Assembly (NCBI GenBank): GCA_023229575.1
Contig: JALNYZ010000016.1
Location: forward strand, 28,825 to 92,824
Direction: 5' to 3'
DNA length: 64,000 nucleotides
Origin: Prolixibacteraceae bacterium
Lineage (GTDB): Bacteria; Bacteroidota; Bacteroidia; Bacteroidales; Prolixibacteraceae
Part shown: piece by piece, positions 17,749-26,388 of the stretch
Layout: each line of letters starts with the position of its first letter
Position numbering within the stretch: the first letter of the stretch is position 1
Notes under the pieces: model-generated
What the model was told of the DNA's origin: nothing
Seen by the model: the letters and a program-made list of their open reading frames with translations, nothing else
Databases searched by the model: none
Translations under genes and position numbers: made by a program

Positions 17749-18849
17749 TTGAATTGGAGCAAAATAGTTATAGATCAGGAAATGGTAGCATCACAAAACT
17801 TAAAAAATAAGAGAAAACTGGTAATTGCGGTTACCGGGCTTAATGCGATCGACAGTCCGGGGCCGGGTGTTGCGGTTATTCGTTCCATTAGGGAATGTAC
17901 TGATTTTGATCTTCGTATTATTGGACTCAGTTATGAAGCCCTGGAGCCTGGAATTTATATGCACGAACTGGTCGATAAAACTTATCAGATTCCCTATCCC
18001 TCGGCAGGCTTTGAAACTTTATTCCAACGGCTGGTTCAAATTCATCAAGCGGAAAAACTGGACCTTGTAATCCCCAATTTTGATGCAGAGTTGTATAGTT
18101 TCATTAAATTGCGAAGAGAGCTTGAAAATCTGGGAATTCGTACCTTTTTACCGGAATTGGAACAATTTGAAGCCCGTCATAAGATGATCTTGTCCAAATT
18201 CGGTAAAAAGCACCAGATTATGGTTCCTGAAGACCGGATTATAAACCATGTTACCGACCTGGCAAAAGCCGTTGCCGAATTGGACTATCCCCTGGTAATC
18301 AAAGGGAAGTTCTATGATGCGACCATAGTCAATACGCTGGAAGGAGCCCAGAAGGCCTTTTATCAGCTACAGGCCAAATGGGGATTGCCCGTTATTGCGC
18401 AAAAATTTATCAATGGCACAGAAATAAACATCGCTGCACTGGGGGATGGGAAAGGCAACACTATCAGTGTCATTCCCATGCGTAAGCTTTACATTACAGA
18501 TAAGGGAAAAGCCTGGGCCGGAATTACAATCGAAGACACCTCCTACATCGAATTGGCAAAGAAATTTGTTAAAGTAACCAAATGGAGAGGTGGATGTGAA
18601 TTGGAGATCATGCAGACGGCTAATGGGGTATCCTACATCATGGAAGTAAACCCGCGTTTCCCGGCATGGATCTACCTTACTGCAGCAGCAGGACAGAACC
18701 AACCAGCCACGCTCGTAAAAATGGCTTTGGGTGAATATATTGAACCTTTTCGCACTTATGAGGTAGGTAAAATGTTTATCCGGTATTCATGGGATTTGAT
18801 TACCGATGTGAGTGAATTTCAGAAAATATCCGGAGAAGGGGAATTGTAA
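17749..18849 (+). CDS. ATP-grasp family ligase of unknown substrate
   Basis: Cytosolic enzyme of about 366 residues in the carbamoyl-phosphate-synthase-like ATP-grasp family. It has an N-terminal Rossmann-like part (AVTGLNAIDSPGPGVAVIRS), a Gly-poor ATP loop YPLVIKGKFYDATIVN, the lid QKFINGTEINIAALGDG, and the Mg site CELEIMQ followed by IMEVNPRFPAW. Such enzymes join a carboxylate, via acyl phosphate, to an amine or thiol. The start is TTG 1749 bases past 16000 (17749), which has GGAAGAG upstream, or ATG 17782. It follows the PqqD-like gene by four bases and precedes a decarboxylase across a heptamer repeat. No known pathway assignment can be made. Confidence 0.8.
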   Translation: MNWSKIVIDQEMVASQNLKNKRKLVIAVTGLNAIDSPGPGVAVIRSIRECTDFDLRIIGLSYEALEPGIYMHELVDKTYQIPYPSAGFETLFQRLVQIHQAEKLDLVIPNFDAELYSFIKLRRELENLGIRTFLPELEQFEARHKMILSKFGKKHQIMVPEDRIINHVTDLAKAVAELDYPLVIKGKFYDATIVNTLEGAQKAFYQLQAKWGLPVIAQKFINGTEINIAALGDGKGNTISVIPMRKLYITDKGKAWAGITIEDTSYIELAKKFVKVTKWRGGCELEIMQTANGVSYIMEVNPRFPAWIYLTAAAGQNQPATLVKMALGEYIEPFRTYEVGKMFIRYSWDLITDVSEFQKISGEGEL

Positions 18850-18912
18850 GGATAAAGGATAAAGGATAAAGGAAAAAGGATAAAGGGTAAAGGGTAAAGG
18901 GTAAAGGGTAAA
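18850..18912 (+). repeat. Nine-unit 7-bp tandem repeat between ligase and decarboxylase genes
   Basis: Direct reading gives three GGATAAA units, one GGAAAAA, one GGATAAA and four GGGTAAA, 63 bp in all, starting just after the ATP-grasp stop codon (18847-18849) and ending nine bases before the decarboxylase ATG. The units are in perfect 7-bp register. Copy number could change by slipped-strand mispairing and would alter the leader of the downstream gene. Confidence 0.9.
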
Positions 18913-18921
18913 AATATCAAA

Positions 18922-20277
18922 ATGGAAAAACTAAGATACGAACGTCCAATCATAAAAAAGCTGAATACTGGTTTTGTCAACAAATTTGGTACGCTGGCAA
19001 AGAATGAGGTTGTCACAAACCTTGAAGGTGTTGGCGTAAAAGAGTTGATCAAAGCGTATGGTTCGCCGCTTTTCGTCATCTCCGAAAAACAGATCAGGAA
19101 GAATTATCAGCACGCCTCAAGAGTCTTTAAAACTCGTTATCCTAAAGTACAGTTTGCCTGGTCTTACAAAACCAACTATCTGAATGCCGTTTGCAAGGTA
19201 TTTCACCAGGAAGGATCCTGGGCGGAGGTTGTTTCTGGCTTTGAATATGAAAAAGCGCTTGCAAATGGCGTTCCCGGCAGCAAAATCATTTTCAATGGCC
19301 CTGATAAGACCGATGATCAGTTGGTTACTGCTTCGCGAAACAACTCACTCATCCACATTGACCATTTCGATGAATTGTATACGCTCATCAAACTGAGCGA
19401 AGAGTTTCATCTGAGGCCCCGTGTTGCGATACGTGTCAACATGGATACAGGGATTTATCCAAAATGGGACCGTTTCGGGTTTAACTTTGAAAACGGACAG
19501 GCATGGACAGCAGTATCGCGCATAATGAGTAGCGAACACCTGAATCTGGTTGGACTGCACTGCCACATCGGGACTTTTATGCTGGAGAGTTCAGCTTATG
19601 CCATTGCCACATCAAAATTGTGCCAACTGTCGTGGGATATCAGCGAGAAATTTGGAAGACACATCCAATATCTGGATCTTGGGGGCGGATTTCCTTCTAC
19701 CAACACCCTGAAAGGTTCGTATCTGCCTGGTACTGATACTGTTCCTAGCATCGATCAGTTTGCAGATGCCATTACGGATGTTATCCTGGGATTTGGCTTC
19801 AGGCAGGAGGAACTTCCTTTACTTATCCTTGAGACTGGAAGGGCTTTGATCGATGATGCCGGATTTCTGCTTGGAACTGTATTGGCCAACAAGCGTCTTT
19901 CTGATGGACGCAGTTCAACCATCATGGATTTTGGCGTTAACTCGTTGTTTACTTCATTCTGGTATGATCACAAGGTTACTCCGGCGCAGGAGGGTGGCCA
20001 ATATACCGAAGAGACAGTATTATTCGGACCCCTTTGTATGAACATTGACGTAATCCGTGACAATGTTGTGCTTCCACTGTTGAAGAAAGGAGATCATTTG
20101 ATTGTCCACAAAGTGGGTGCATATAACATGACACAGTGGATGCAGTTTATAACCTTGCGCCCCAATATAGTCCTTTTGGATCAGAGCAGTCATCCGCACC
20201 TGATTCGTAAAGCTGAGACATTGGATTATCTTGAAAGTGTGGAAATAGTCCCTGACCACTTGTCCAAAAATCAATGA
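18922..20277 (+). CDS. PLP-dependent fold-III decarboxylase, diaminopimelate decarboxylase-like
   Basis: 451 residues. The alanine-racemase-fold barrel carries the PLP lysine in FAWSYKTNYL, the PLP-stacking His in LHCHIGTF, the phosphate loop DLGGGFPS, ETGRALIDD, GPLCMNIDV (Cys of the active site) and VGAYNM. This matches the DAP/ornithine/arginine decarboxylase superfamily. An N-terminal extension of about 40 residues (RYERPIIKKLNTGFVNKFG) is not part of the fold and is discussed in the findings. The gene lies between the ATP-grasp ligase and a urea-channel fusion rather than with lysine synthesis genes, so a substrate other than DAP, perhaps carrier- or peptide-bound, is likely. No dedicated lysine gene is nearby. 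Confidence 0.85.
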   Translation: MEKLRYERPIIKKLNTGFVNKFGTLAKNEVVTNLEGVGVKELIKAYGSPLFVISEKQIRKNYQHASRVFKTRYPKVQFAWSYKTNYLNAVCKVFHQEGSWAEVVSGFEYEKALANGVPGSKIIFNGPDKTDDQLVTASRNNSLIHIDHFDELYTLIKLSEEFHLRPRVAIRVNMDTGIYPKWDRFGFNFENGQAWTAVSRIMSSEHLNLVGLHCHIGTFMLESSAYAIATSKLCQLSWDISEKFGRHIQYLDLGGGFPSTNTLKGSYLPGTDTVPSIDQFADAITDVILGFGFRQEELPLLILETGRALIDDAGFLLGTVLANKRLSDGRSSTIMDFGVNSLFTSFWYDHKVTPAQEGGQYTEETVLFGPLCMNIDVIRDNVVLPLLKKGDHLIVHKVGAYNMTQWMQFITLRPNIVLLDQSSHPHLIRKAETLDYLESVEIVPDHLSKNQ

Positions 20278-20361
20278 ATTGGCTATTTGAAAGGCTATAA
20301 GTTTAACACGATACACCAACGGCCCATATAACCATTAAAAATACTTTACTTTCAGTCAATC

Positions 20362-22572
20362 ATGAATATCAAACGGCACCTGAGAACGATAATTGAGGAG
20401 ATCCTGCCCGCAACGCTGAATAGTTATTCAATCGTTTTCTTTTTGAACAACAAGTTGTTTGCAATCGGGATGATCTTCCTTTCGTTCTTCAATTTCTATG
20501 CCGGGTTAAGCGGATTGATCGCCATATTGACTGCCGTTTTGATCGCCAACTCTATGGGATTTGACAAAATTCAACTCAGACAAGGTTTGTACAGTTTTAA
20601 TGCTTTGCTGATCGGACTTGGCATGGGGACCTTCTTTGATCCGGGCATAGTTTACTTCAGTCTGCTGTTTTTGGCAGTTCTTCTAACCTTGATATTGTCG
20701 GTTACTTTGGGTGGATGGCTTGGGAAATACGGATTACCACATCTTAGTATTCCCTTCGTGTTGGGATTCTGGCTGATTGTGCTCCCCTCCTCTGCCTTTG
20801 AGAATCTTGGTCTCACACAAAGGAATATATACTGGATCAATGAAGCATATTCCGTTGGAGGAAGTAATCTGGTTAACTTCCTCCAATCCGTTGATACGCT
20901 GACAATCAACAAGCTGTCAGAAACCTACCTGCGTTCGCTCAGCTCTATCTTTTTCCAAAATAACCTGTTGTCAGGATTACTGATAAGTGTATTGTTACTC
21001 ATTAGTTCAAGAATTGCCTTCTCCCTTTCGATCATCGGATTTCTCACTGCCTATTTATTTGCATCCTTTACCGGTTCCGCCGCTGCAGGCTTCTCCTATT
21101 ACAACATCGGTGCCAATTATATCATGACAGCTCTGGCAGTCGGAGGTTTTTTCGTGATTCCATCAAAAAAATCATATCTGTGGACAGTTTTACTCGTACC
21201 ACTGACTTCAATAGTACTGCTATTTATGACGAAATTGTTTGGGGGAGCGCAATTGCCCGTTTTCTCACTTCCGTTCTCTGTGGTTGTCTTGTTCTTTGTC
21301 TACTTTCTTATGCTGAGAAAGAATCCTACCGGACTGATCCTGACTCCTATTCAGAATTATAGTCCTGAATCCAATCTTTACAGTTATACAAACAACAAGA
21401 TCAGGCTGTCACAATTGCTTTACTATCCGTTGCAGTTACCCTTTTGGGGAGAATGGATTGTTAGTCAGGGTTACGATGGCCAATATACCCACAAGGGTGA
21501 GTGGGGAAAGGCGTTTGATTTTATGTTGCTCGACGGTGAGATGAAAAGTTATACCGGTATAGGGTCGCGATGCGAAGATTACCACTGCTACAACAAACCT
21601 GTACTGGCGCCGGCAGATGGTGTTGTTGAAGAGATCATTGATCAGATAGAGGACAATGAGATTGGCAAATCAGACATGGTAAATAATTGGGGAAACACGA
21701 TAATAATCAAACACTTGCCTGGATTATACACTCAATTGTCACATTTGCGAAAAGGAAGTTTTAAAGTAGCCAAGGGGGATTATGTGAAGCGCGGGGATAT
21801 TGTGGCGAATTGTGGCAATTCGGGTCGATCTCCTCAACCACACCTGCATTTTCAAGTTCAGGCCTCGCCAAAACCAGGTGCCAAGACAATCAGCTATCCT
21901 TTCTCGTATTACCTTTTGTCAAACCCCAAAGGCCAAAAATTATTTTCTTTTACCGCCCCTGTCGAAGGTGAAATTATTTCCGGAATACAATCAAACGACT
22001 TGCTGAAGCAGGCATTTGATTTTTCACCCGGTACTATCCTGAAATTTAGTTATACAGACCAACATGGCGTTGCACAAACCGAAGGGTGGGAAGCCTTTAC
22101 GGATGCCTACAATTACTGCTATCTCTATTGCAACACAACAAAGAGTTCGGCCTATTATGTCAACGATGGAAACATGTTATATTTTACGACTTTTTACGGG
22201 AGTAAGAACTCTTTACTCTACTATTTTTACCTCACCGCATTCAAGGTGTTTATGGGACAATACGAAAATCTGGAGATATCTGATCAGTTGCCATTGAATA
22301 CTCTGCCGAATCGGAATGGGATGATTTGGATCCATGATTTTATCGCTCCATTCATCAATAGGGTTAAAGCCAATTATTCCATGTCACAAACTGAAAGTGA
22401 CGATCCTTACCACCCAAAAACATTAACACTAACCTCAAAAATTGATCTCTCTGTTTTCGGCAAAACCACGAATGAGAGTAGAGGAACCATACTTTTGAAT
22501 AACAATAGAATTGAGAAATTTTCCTTCTCGCGAAATAAAATCAAAATTGAAGCAACATGCACAAGTATATAA
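20362..22572 (+). CDS. Urea transporter-like channel fused to M23 metallopeptidase domain
   Basis: 736 residues with two clear parts. Residues about 15-320 are hydrophobic with ten or so segments and the urea transporter signature style (YAGLSGLIAILTA, GLYSFNALLIGLGMGTFF, LPHLSIPFVLGFWL, NIGANYIMTALAVGGFFV). From about residue 375 a LytM/M23-like domain follows: THKGEWGKAFDF, PVLAPADGVVEEI, NTIIIKHLPGLYTQLSHL, VKRGDIVANCGNSG and PHLHFQV. The His/Asp zinc ligands appear present. A further beta-rich domain closes the protein. M23 domains cut or bind peptidoglycan cross-links. Fusion to a small-solute channel is odd, and the domain may bind rather than cut. The next gene overlaps its end by 16 bases. 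Confidence 0.85.
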   Translation: MNIKRHLRTIIEEILPATLNSYSIVFFLNNKLFAIGMIFLSFFNFYAGLSGLIAILTAVLIANSMGFDKIQLRQGLYSFNALLIGLGMGTFFDPGIVYFSLLFLAVLLTLILSVTLGGWLGKYGLPHLSIPFVLGFWLIVLPSSAFENLGLTQRNIYWINEAYSVGGSNLVNFLQSVDTLTINKLSETYLRSLSSIFFQNNLLSGLLISVLLLISSRIAFSLSIIGFLTAYLFASFTGSAAAGFSYYNIGANYIMTALAVGGFFVIPSKKSYLWTVLLVPLTSIVLLFMTKLFGGAQLPVFSLPFSVVVLFFVYFLMLRKNPTGLILTPIQNYSPESNLYSYTNNKIRLSQLLYYPLQLPFWGEWIVSQGYDGQYTHKGEWGKAFDFMLLDGEMKSYTGIGSRCEDYHCYNKPVLAPADGVVEEIIDQIEDNEIGKSDMVNNWGNTIIIKHLPGLYTQLSHLRKGSFKVAKGDYVKRGDIVANCGNSGRSPQPHLHFQVQASPKPGAKTISYPFSYYLLSNPKGQKLFSFTAPVEGEIISGIQSNDLLKQAFDFSPGTILKFSYTDQHGVAQTEGWEAFTDAYNYCYLYCNTTKSSAYYVNDGNMLYFTTFYGSKNSLLYYFYLTAFKVFMGQYENLEISDQLPLNTLPNRNGMIWIHDFIAPFINRVKANYSMSQTESDDPYHPKTLTLTSKIDLSVFGKTTNESRGTILLNNNRIEKFSFSRNKIKIEATCTSI

Positions 22573-23702
22573 TTCTAATTTATCTGTTCTTTCCAATGTT
22601 TGGGTTTTCTCAGTCAAAACTGGGCTTTCAAAAAGCAGATAGCCTCTCTTATCAGTATTACCTGAAGGGTGAGTGGAGCAAATTGATCAAGCTTACCAAT
22701 GTTGCATTCAACGAAGGTGTTGACTCCAAATTTATGCGTCAACGAACTGGCTATGCCTACTTCATGACCGGCGACTATACCTCAGCGGAAATTCAATATG
22801 AAAAGGCGCTGACATTCGATCGCTATGATGAACTAACAAAGGAATATCTCTATTATTCCGCCCTAAATTCCGGTTCCGAGAAATCCCGGCCCTATGCTGG
22901 TAACCTTTCGGTTGAAGCGAAAAAAAAACTTGGTATCAAACGGTTCAATCCAGTCGGCTATGTTGACACTGAATATAGTATGAAAACCAATCAGACGACA
23001 ACCCGTTCCAATCAAATCTACTACCGGTTTGGTATTCTATCAGAATTGGGATACAAAGTTTCGCTCTATCAGGGATTCTCCTATTACGAACAGATTATCA
23101 GCAACGTACTCACCAGGCAACCCGAATATGTGGCCATTGTTAAATGGAATTTGAATCCAGCCTGGCAGATCAAGGGCGCTTTTCACCACCTCTTCACAAA
23201 TGTTGGCAACATCTCTTATCCCGGCAATCTGGGACTGATTGCGCTAGCCACCCATCTGAACCGCTTTACGATTGAGGCAAATGCTTCCTTATTAAAAGCT
23301 TCTTCGTCCACAACAAAACAAATGGGATTGCAAGCAGGTGTAGTTTTACCTGGCAAATCAAATATCTATTTTACCGGATCATTGGTTGGCATGTCTGAAA
23401 GTGGCTCTCTTCGTGCCATCTATTCGCAGACAGCCGGTCTGAAACTTTCAAAGAACTTATGGGCGGAAGGAAATATTACACTGGGAAATCTTAAAAACTA
23501 CAACACTTTCAACTCCCTCTACGTATACAATTCTGCAGACCCTACGATGTTCAGGTCCGGAATTTCACTTGTCTATTTCATTGGTAAACATTTGTCGGTT
23601 TTGGGCAATTTCACATTCGATCAACAAAAGATGAGCAACAGCACAAACAATAATTACTATTATCAATATTCATATTCAGGAGGATTAAAATGGAAACTTT
23701 AA
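22557..23702 (+). CDS. Secreted TPR plus outer-membrane beta-barrel protein
   Basis: 381 residues beginning MHKYIILIYLFFPMFGFSQ, a signal peptide. Residues about 20-100 form two to three TPR-like repeats (YQYYLKGEWSKLIKL, GYAYFMTGDYTSAEIQYEKAL). From about 135 on, alternating hydrophobic strands with aromatic ends suggest a 10-14 strand outer-membrane barrel ending YSYSGGLKWKL. It overlaps the upstream fusion by 16 bases and the downstream TPR gene by 13, indicating coupled translation of a three-protein envelope unit. I do not recognise a family with known function. It could assemble with the channel fusion as a trans-envelope conduit, which is inference. Confidence 0.72.
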   Translation: MHKYIILIYLFFPMFGFSQSKLGFQKADSLSYQYYLKGEWSKLIKLTNVAFNEGVDSKFMRQRTGYAYFMTGDYTSAEIQYEKALTFDRYDELTKEYLYYSALNSGSEKSRPYAGNLSVEAKKKLGIKRFNPVGYVDTEYSMKTNQTTTRSNQIYYRFGILSELGYKVSLYQGFSYYEQIISNVLTRQPEYVAIVKWNLNPAWQIKGAFHHLFTNVGNISYPGNLGLIALATHLNRFTIEANASLLKASSSTTKQMGLQAGVVLPGKSNIYFTGSLVGMSESGSLRAIYSQTAGLKLSKNLWAEGNITLGNLKNYNTFNSLYVYNSADPTMFRSGISLVYFIGKHLSVLGNFTFDQQKMSNSTNNNYYYQYSYSGGLKWKL

Positions 23703-24346
23703 GTAAATTTTGGATATCAACGGCACTACTCTTGATGTCTCTTGCATTGCAGGCTCAAAATATTACCGAATTACAAACGGCTTTTAGTAAGAGCTATATT
23801 GCGGAAAATCAAAAAGATTTTACTCAGGCGATAGATGAAATGAAGCCTGTTTACAAAGAGGGCGATTACATCTCCAACATCCGTTTGGGCTGGCTAAATT
23901 ACCTGGCCAAGCAATACGGGGAATCTATCACCTTTTACAGAAAAGCAATTGCATTAAAACCTTATGCCATTGAGGCCAGACTGGGATGCGTCAAACCACT
24001 GAGTGCTATTGAAAACTGGGAGAAAGTAAAAGAGCAATATCAGGAAATACTAAAAATTGATCCCCTAAATACAACTGCAAACTACTGGCTTGGCGTGATC
24101 TATTACAACCGAAAGGATTACAAATCAGCCACTAATCTGTTCGAGAAAGTGGTCAACCTTTATCCGCTCGATTACGATTCTGTCATTATGCTCGCCTGGA
24201 CTAAGCTGAACACTTTCAGCCATACCGATGCAAAATTATTGTTTCAACAGGCATTGATCATTCGTCCCAACGACATTTCGGCATTAAGCGGATTGCAATT
24301 GATAAATAAATGGCTGGAGGCTAATTTAAAACCACTAGTTAAGTAA
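23690..24346 (+). CDS. Secreted TPR protein
   Basis: 218 residues with a signal peptide (METLSKFWISTALLLMSLALQAQ) and four to five TPR units, for instance IRLGWLNYLAKQYGESITFYRKAI, YKSATNLFEKVVNLYPLDYD and KLLFQQALIIRPNDI. It is probably a periplasmic adaptor. It overlaps the barrel gene by 13 bases. The sequence ends the cluster that began with the two-component pair. No enzymatic motif is visible. Confidence 0.78.
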   Translation: METLSKFWISTALLLMSLALQAQNITELQTAFSKSYIAENQKDFTQAIDEMKPVYKEGDYISNIRLGWLNYLAKQYGESITFYRKAIALKPYAIEARLGCVKPLSAIENWEKVKEQYQEILKIDPLNTTANYWLGVIYYNRKDYKSATNLFEKVVNLYPLDYDSVIMLAWTKLNTFSHTDAKLLFQQALIIRPNDISALSGLQLINKWLEANLKPLVK

Positions 24347-24532
24347 CTAGAAATCAGTGAATATTTTATTAACATTTTAGTTTGAGAGGACTTTGAAAGC
24401 ATGGCAGATAAAACCATCTGTTATGTTTTTCAAAATAATGCGGGTGGGAGGACAATTTTTTAAAAATTATCTTCTACTTTCACATACTGTAAAAACAAAC
24501 TCGTCCCGGGTTTTCCATTCAAACTATACCAG

Positions 24533-26386
24533 ATGATAAAAAATGTTCTACGCAACTTGCTGATTCTGGCTATTCTTGCGGTAGGAGTGAATCTCAAGGC
24601 TCAAAATGGCCTATCGTTTAACAAGTACAAGACCAATTCCGAAGTTCAGAAATCGCTGACGCTGTTGCAGCAAAAATCACCTTCAACAACCACTCTTCAT
24701 AAAATTGCAGATAGTTCCGGGGGGGAGCCTGTATACGTGCTGGAAATTGGTAAAGAACTCAAAAATGTGCCTGCAATTTTTGTGGGGGCAAATTTCGAGG
24801 GGAAAACACCTCTTTCTACTGAAGGTGCGCTCTACCTGGCAAAAATGCTCCTCGATTCGGGCAACTACACCAGAAAGGTGAAGTGGATGATATTGCCGTT
24901 GCCCAATCCGGATGCTACCATCGGTTACTTCTCAAATGTTAAGTGGGAACGTAATGTCAACGATGCTGCAGTCAATGATGACAAGGACGACCAGCTTAAC
25001 GAAGATGGCCCGGAAGATCTTAACGGCGATGGATGGATCACTCAAATCAGGGTGGAGGATCCGGAGGGTACCTACATTATTTCTGACAAGGATCCCAGGA
25101 TCATGGCTAAAGCGGATCCTGCCAAAGGAGAGAGGGGAAAATACAAACTCTATCCGGAAGGGATTGACAACGACAGCGACGGGGAGATCAATGAAGATGG
25201 TCCCGGCGGGATCAATCCGGGGATCAACTTCCCCCACCTGTTTAAATCCAACACAAAAGAGACAGGATTATGGCCGGGAGAAGCTCCTGAGATATATGGA
25301 GTCATGAAATTTATCTTCGATCATCCCGAAATTGCCATGGTATACACCCTCGGAACCTCTGATTTCTGCATGGCTCCTCCACGCGGTGGACGAAAAGGTG
25401 GTGCCAACATGGAGAGTATTAAGATACCTGCCCGTTTTGCGTCACGCGTAGGCGCTGATCCCGACAAGACCTACTCGATGAAAGAGGTGGTTGAGCTTTT
25501 CAAAACGGCCATGCCCAGCCGTGGCGGACAGGAGATGAATGCGGAGACAGTGGCCGGGTTTCTTGGACTCGGAGCGGCTGTCAATCCACTGGAAGATGAC
25601 CTTAAATTTTATACGGATCTTTCCGATAAATACAAAGCTTACCTGAAGGCAAAAGGTTTTTCAACTGATCGTTTGGCCGCTGACCCTGACAAGGATGGAT
25701 CATTTGAACTTTGGGCTTACTACCATCTTGGTGTTCCATCTTTTAGCATGAATCTTTTTACTCCAACAAAACCGGCCGAACAAAAACCAAAAGAAATGGG
25801 TCCAAGAGAGATGGGATCAAGGGAATCTGTTTTACGAACCAGTGATCCCGACGAAAGGGAAAAGACCATTTTGGCTTATATTGATAGAAAACTCAACGGA
25901 TCAGGATTTGCGAAATGGCAACCTTATATACACCCAACCCTGGGCAAAGTTGAAATTGGAGGTATTGCACCTTTTGTAACTTCTACCCCTCCGGTGGCAC
26001 AGATTGACTCTTTGTGTAAAACAGAACTACCATGGCTGTTGACCCTCTCAAAAAAATTGCCTGAGATACAACTGATGAAAGAGGTAGTTACTGATTTGGG
26101 AGCCGGTGTTTACAGACTCGAATTGTTTGTCGAAAACAAAGGAGTACTGCCTTACCCAACTGCTATGGGCGCTAAAAACAAGCAGCCTGCTCCGGTGGTA
26201 GTAATTCTCGAAGGCGAAAATCTTCAATTTCTGGAAGGATATGCCCGTACTCCGGTGGGCGAGATAGGTGGCAACCAGGTCAAAAAACTTACCTGGACCA
26301 TCAAAACAGACAAAAAAGTCCTGAAGGTGCACATCGAATCACCACTGTTCGATGCCACTGTAAAACAAATTAAGATTGGAGGTTAA
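24533..26386 (+). CDS. Secreted M14 carboxypeptidase homologue lacking zinc ligands
   Basis: 617 residues with signal peptide (NLLILAILAVGVNLKAQ). The fold matches M14 zinc carboxypeptidases and the next gene. Where its neighbour has DGNIHGNE, this protein reads GANFEGKT, so the His and Glu zinc ligands become Glu89 and Thr92. The second His region (AFHNSGG in the neighbour) reads GTSDF here, and the catalytic Glu segment is also altered. It keeps the Asp-rich calcium-like loops (DDKDDQLNEDG, DLNGDGW, DNDSDGEINEDG). It is probably a catalytically inactive homologue acting in substrate binding or regulation. It is two bases upstream of the active paralogue. Confidence 0.82.
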   Translation: MIKNVLRNLLILAILAVGVNLKAQNGLSFNKYKTNSEVQKSLTLLQQKSPSTTTLHKIADSSGGEPVYVLEIGKELKNVPAIFVGANFEGKTPLSTEGALYLAKMLLDSGNYTRKVKWMILPLPNPDATIGYFSNVKWERNVNDAAVNDDKDDQLNEDGPEDLNGDGWITQIRVEDPEGTYIISDKDPRIMAKADPAKGERGKYKLYPEGIDNDSDGEINEDGPGGINPGINFPHLFKSNTKETGLWPGEAPEIYGVMKFIFDHPEIAMVYTLGTSDFCMAPPRGGRKGGANMESIKIPARFASRVGADPDKTYSMKEVVELFKTAMPSRGGQEMNAETVAGFLGLGAAVNPLEDDLKFYTDLSDKYKAYLKAKGFSTDRLAADPDKDGSFELWAYYHLGVPSFSMNLFTPTKPAEQKPKEMGPREMGSRESVLRTSDPDEREKTILAYIDRKLNGSGFAKWQPYIHPTLGKVEIGGIAPFVTSTPPVAQIDSLCKTELPWLLTLSKKLPEIQLMKEVVTDLGAGVYRLELFVENKGVLPYPTAMGAKNKQPAPVVVILEGENLQFLEGYARTPVGEIGGNQVKKLTWTIKTDKKVLKVHIESPLFDATVKQIKIGG

Positions 26387-26388
26387 TC

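Noticed and set aside
18922..20277. Assignment as the lysine-pathway diaminopimelate decarboxylase lysA
   Set aside because: Fold motifs fit, but the N-terminal extension, the EtGR variant and the PqqD/ATP-grasp neighbours argue for a specialised paralogue; I left the symbol empty.
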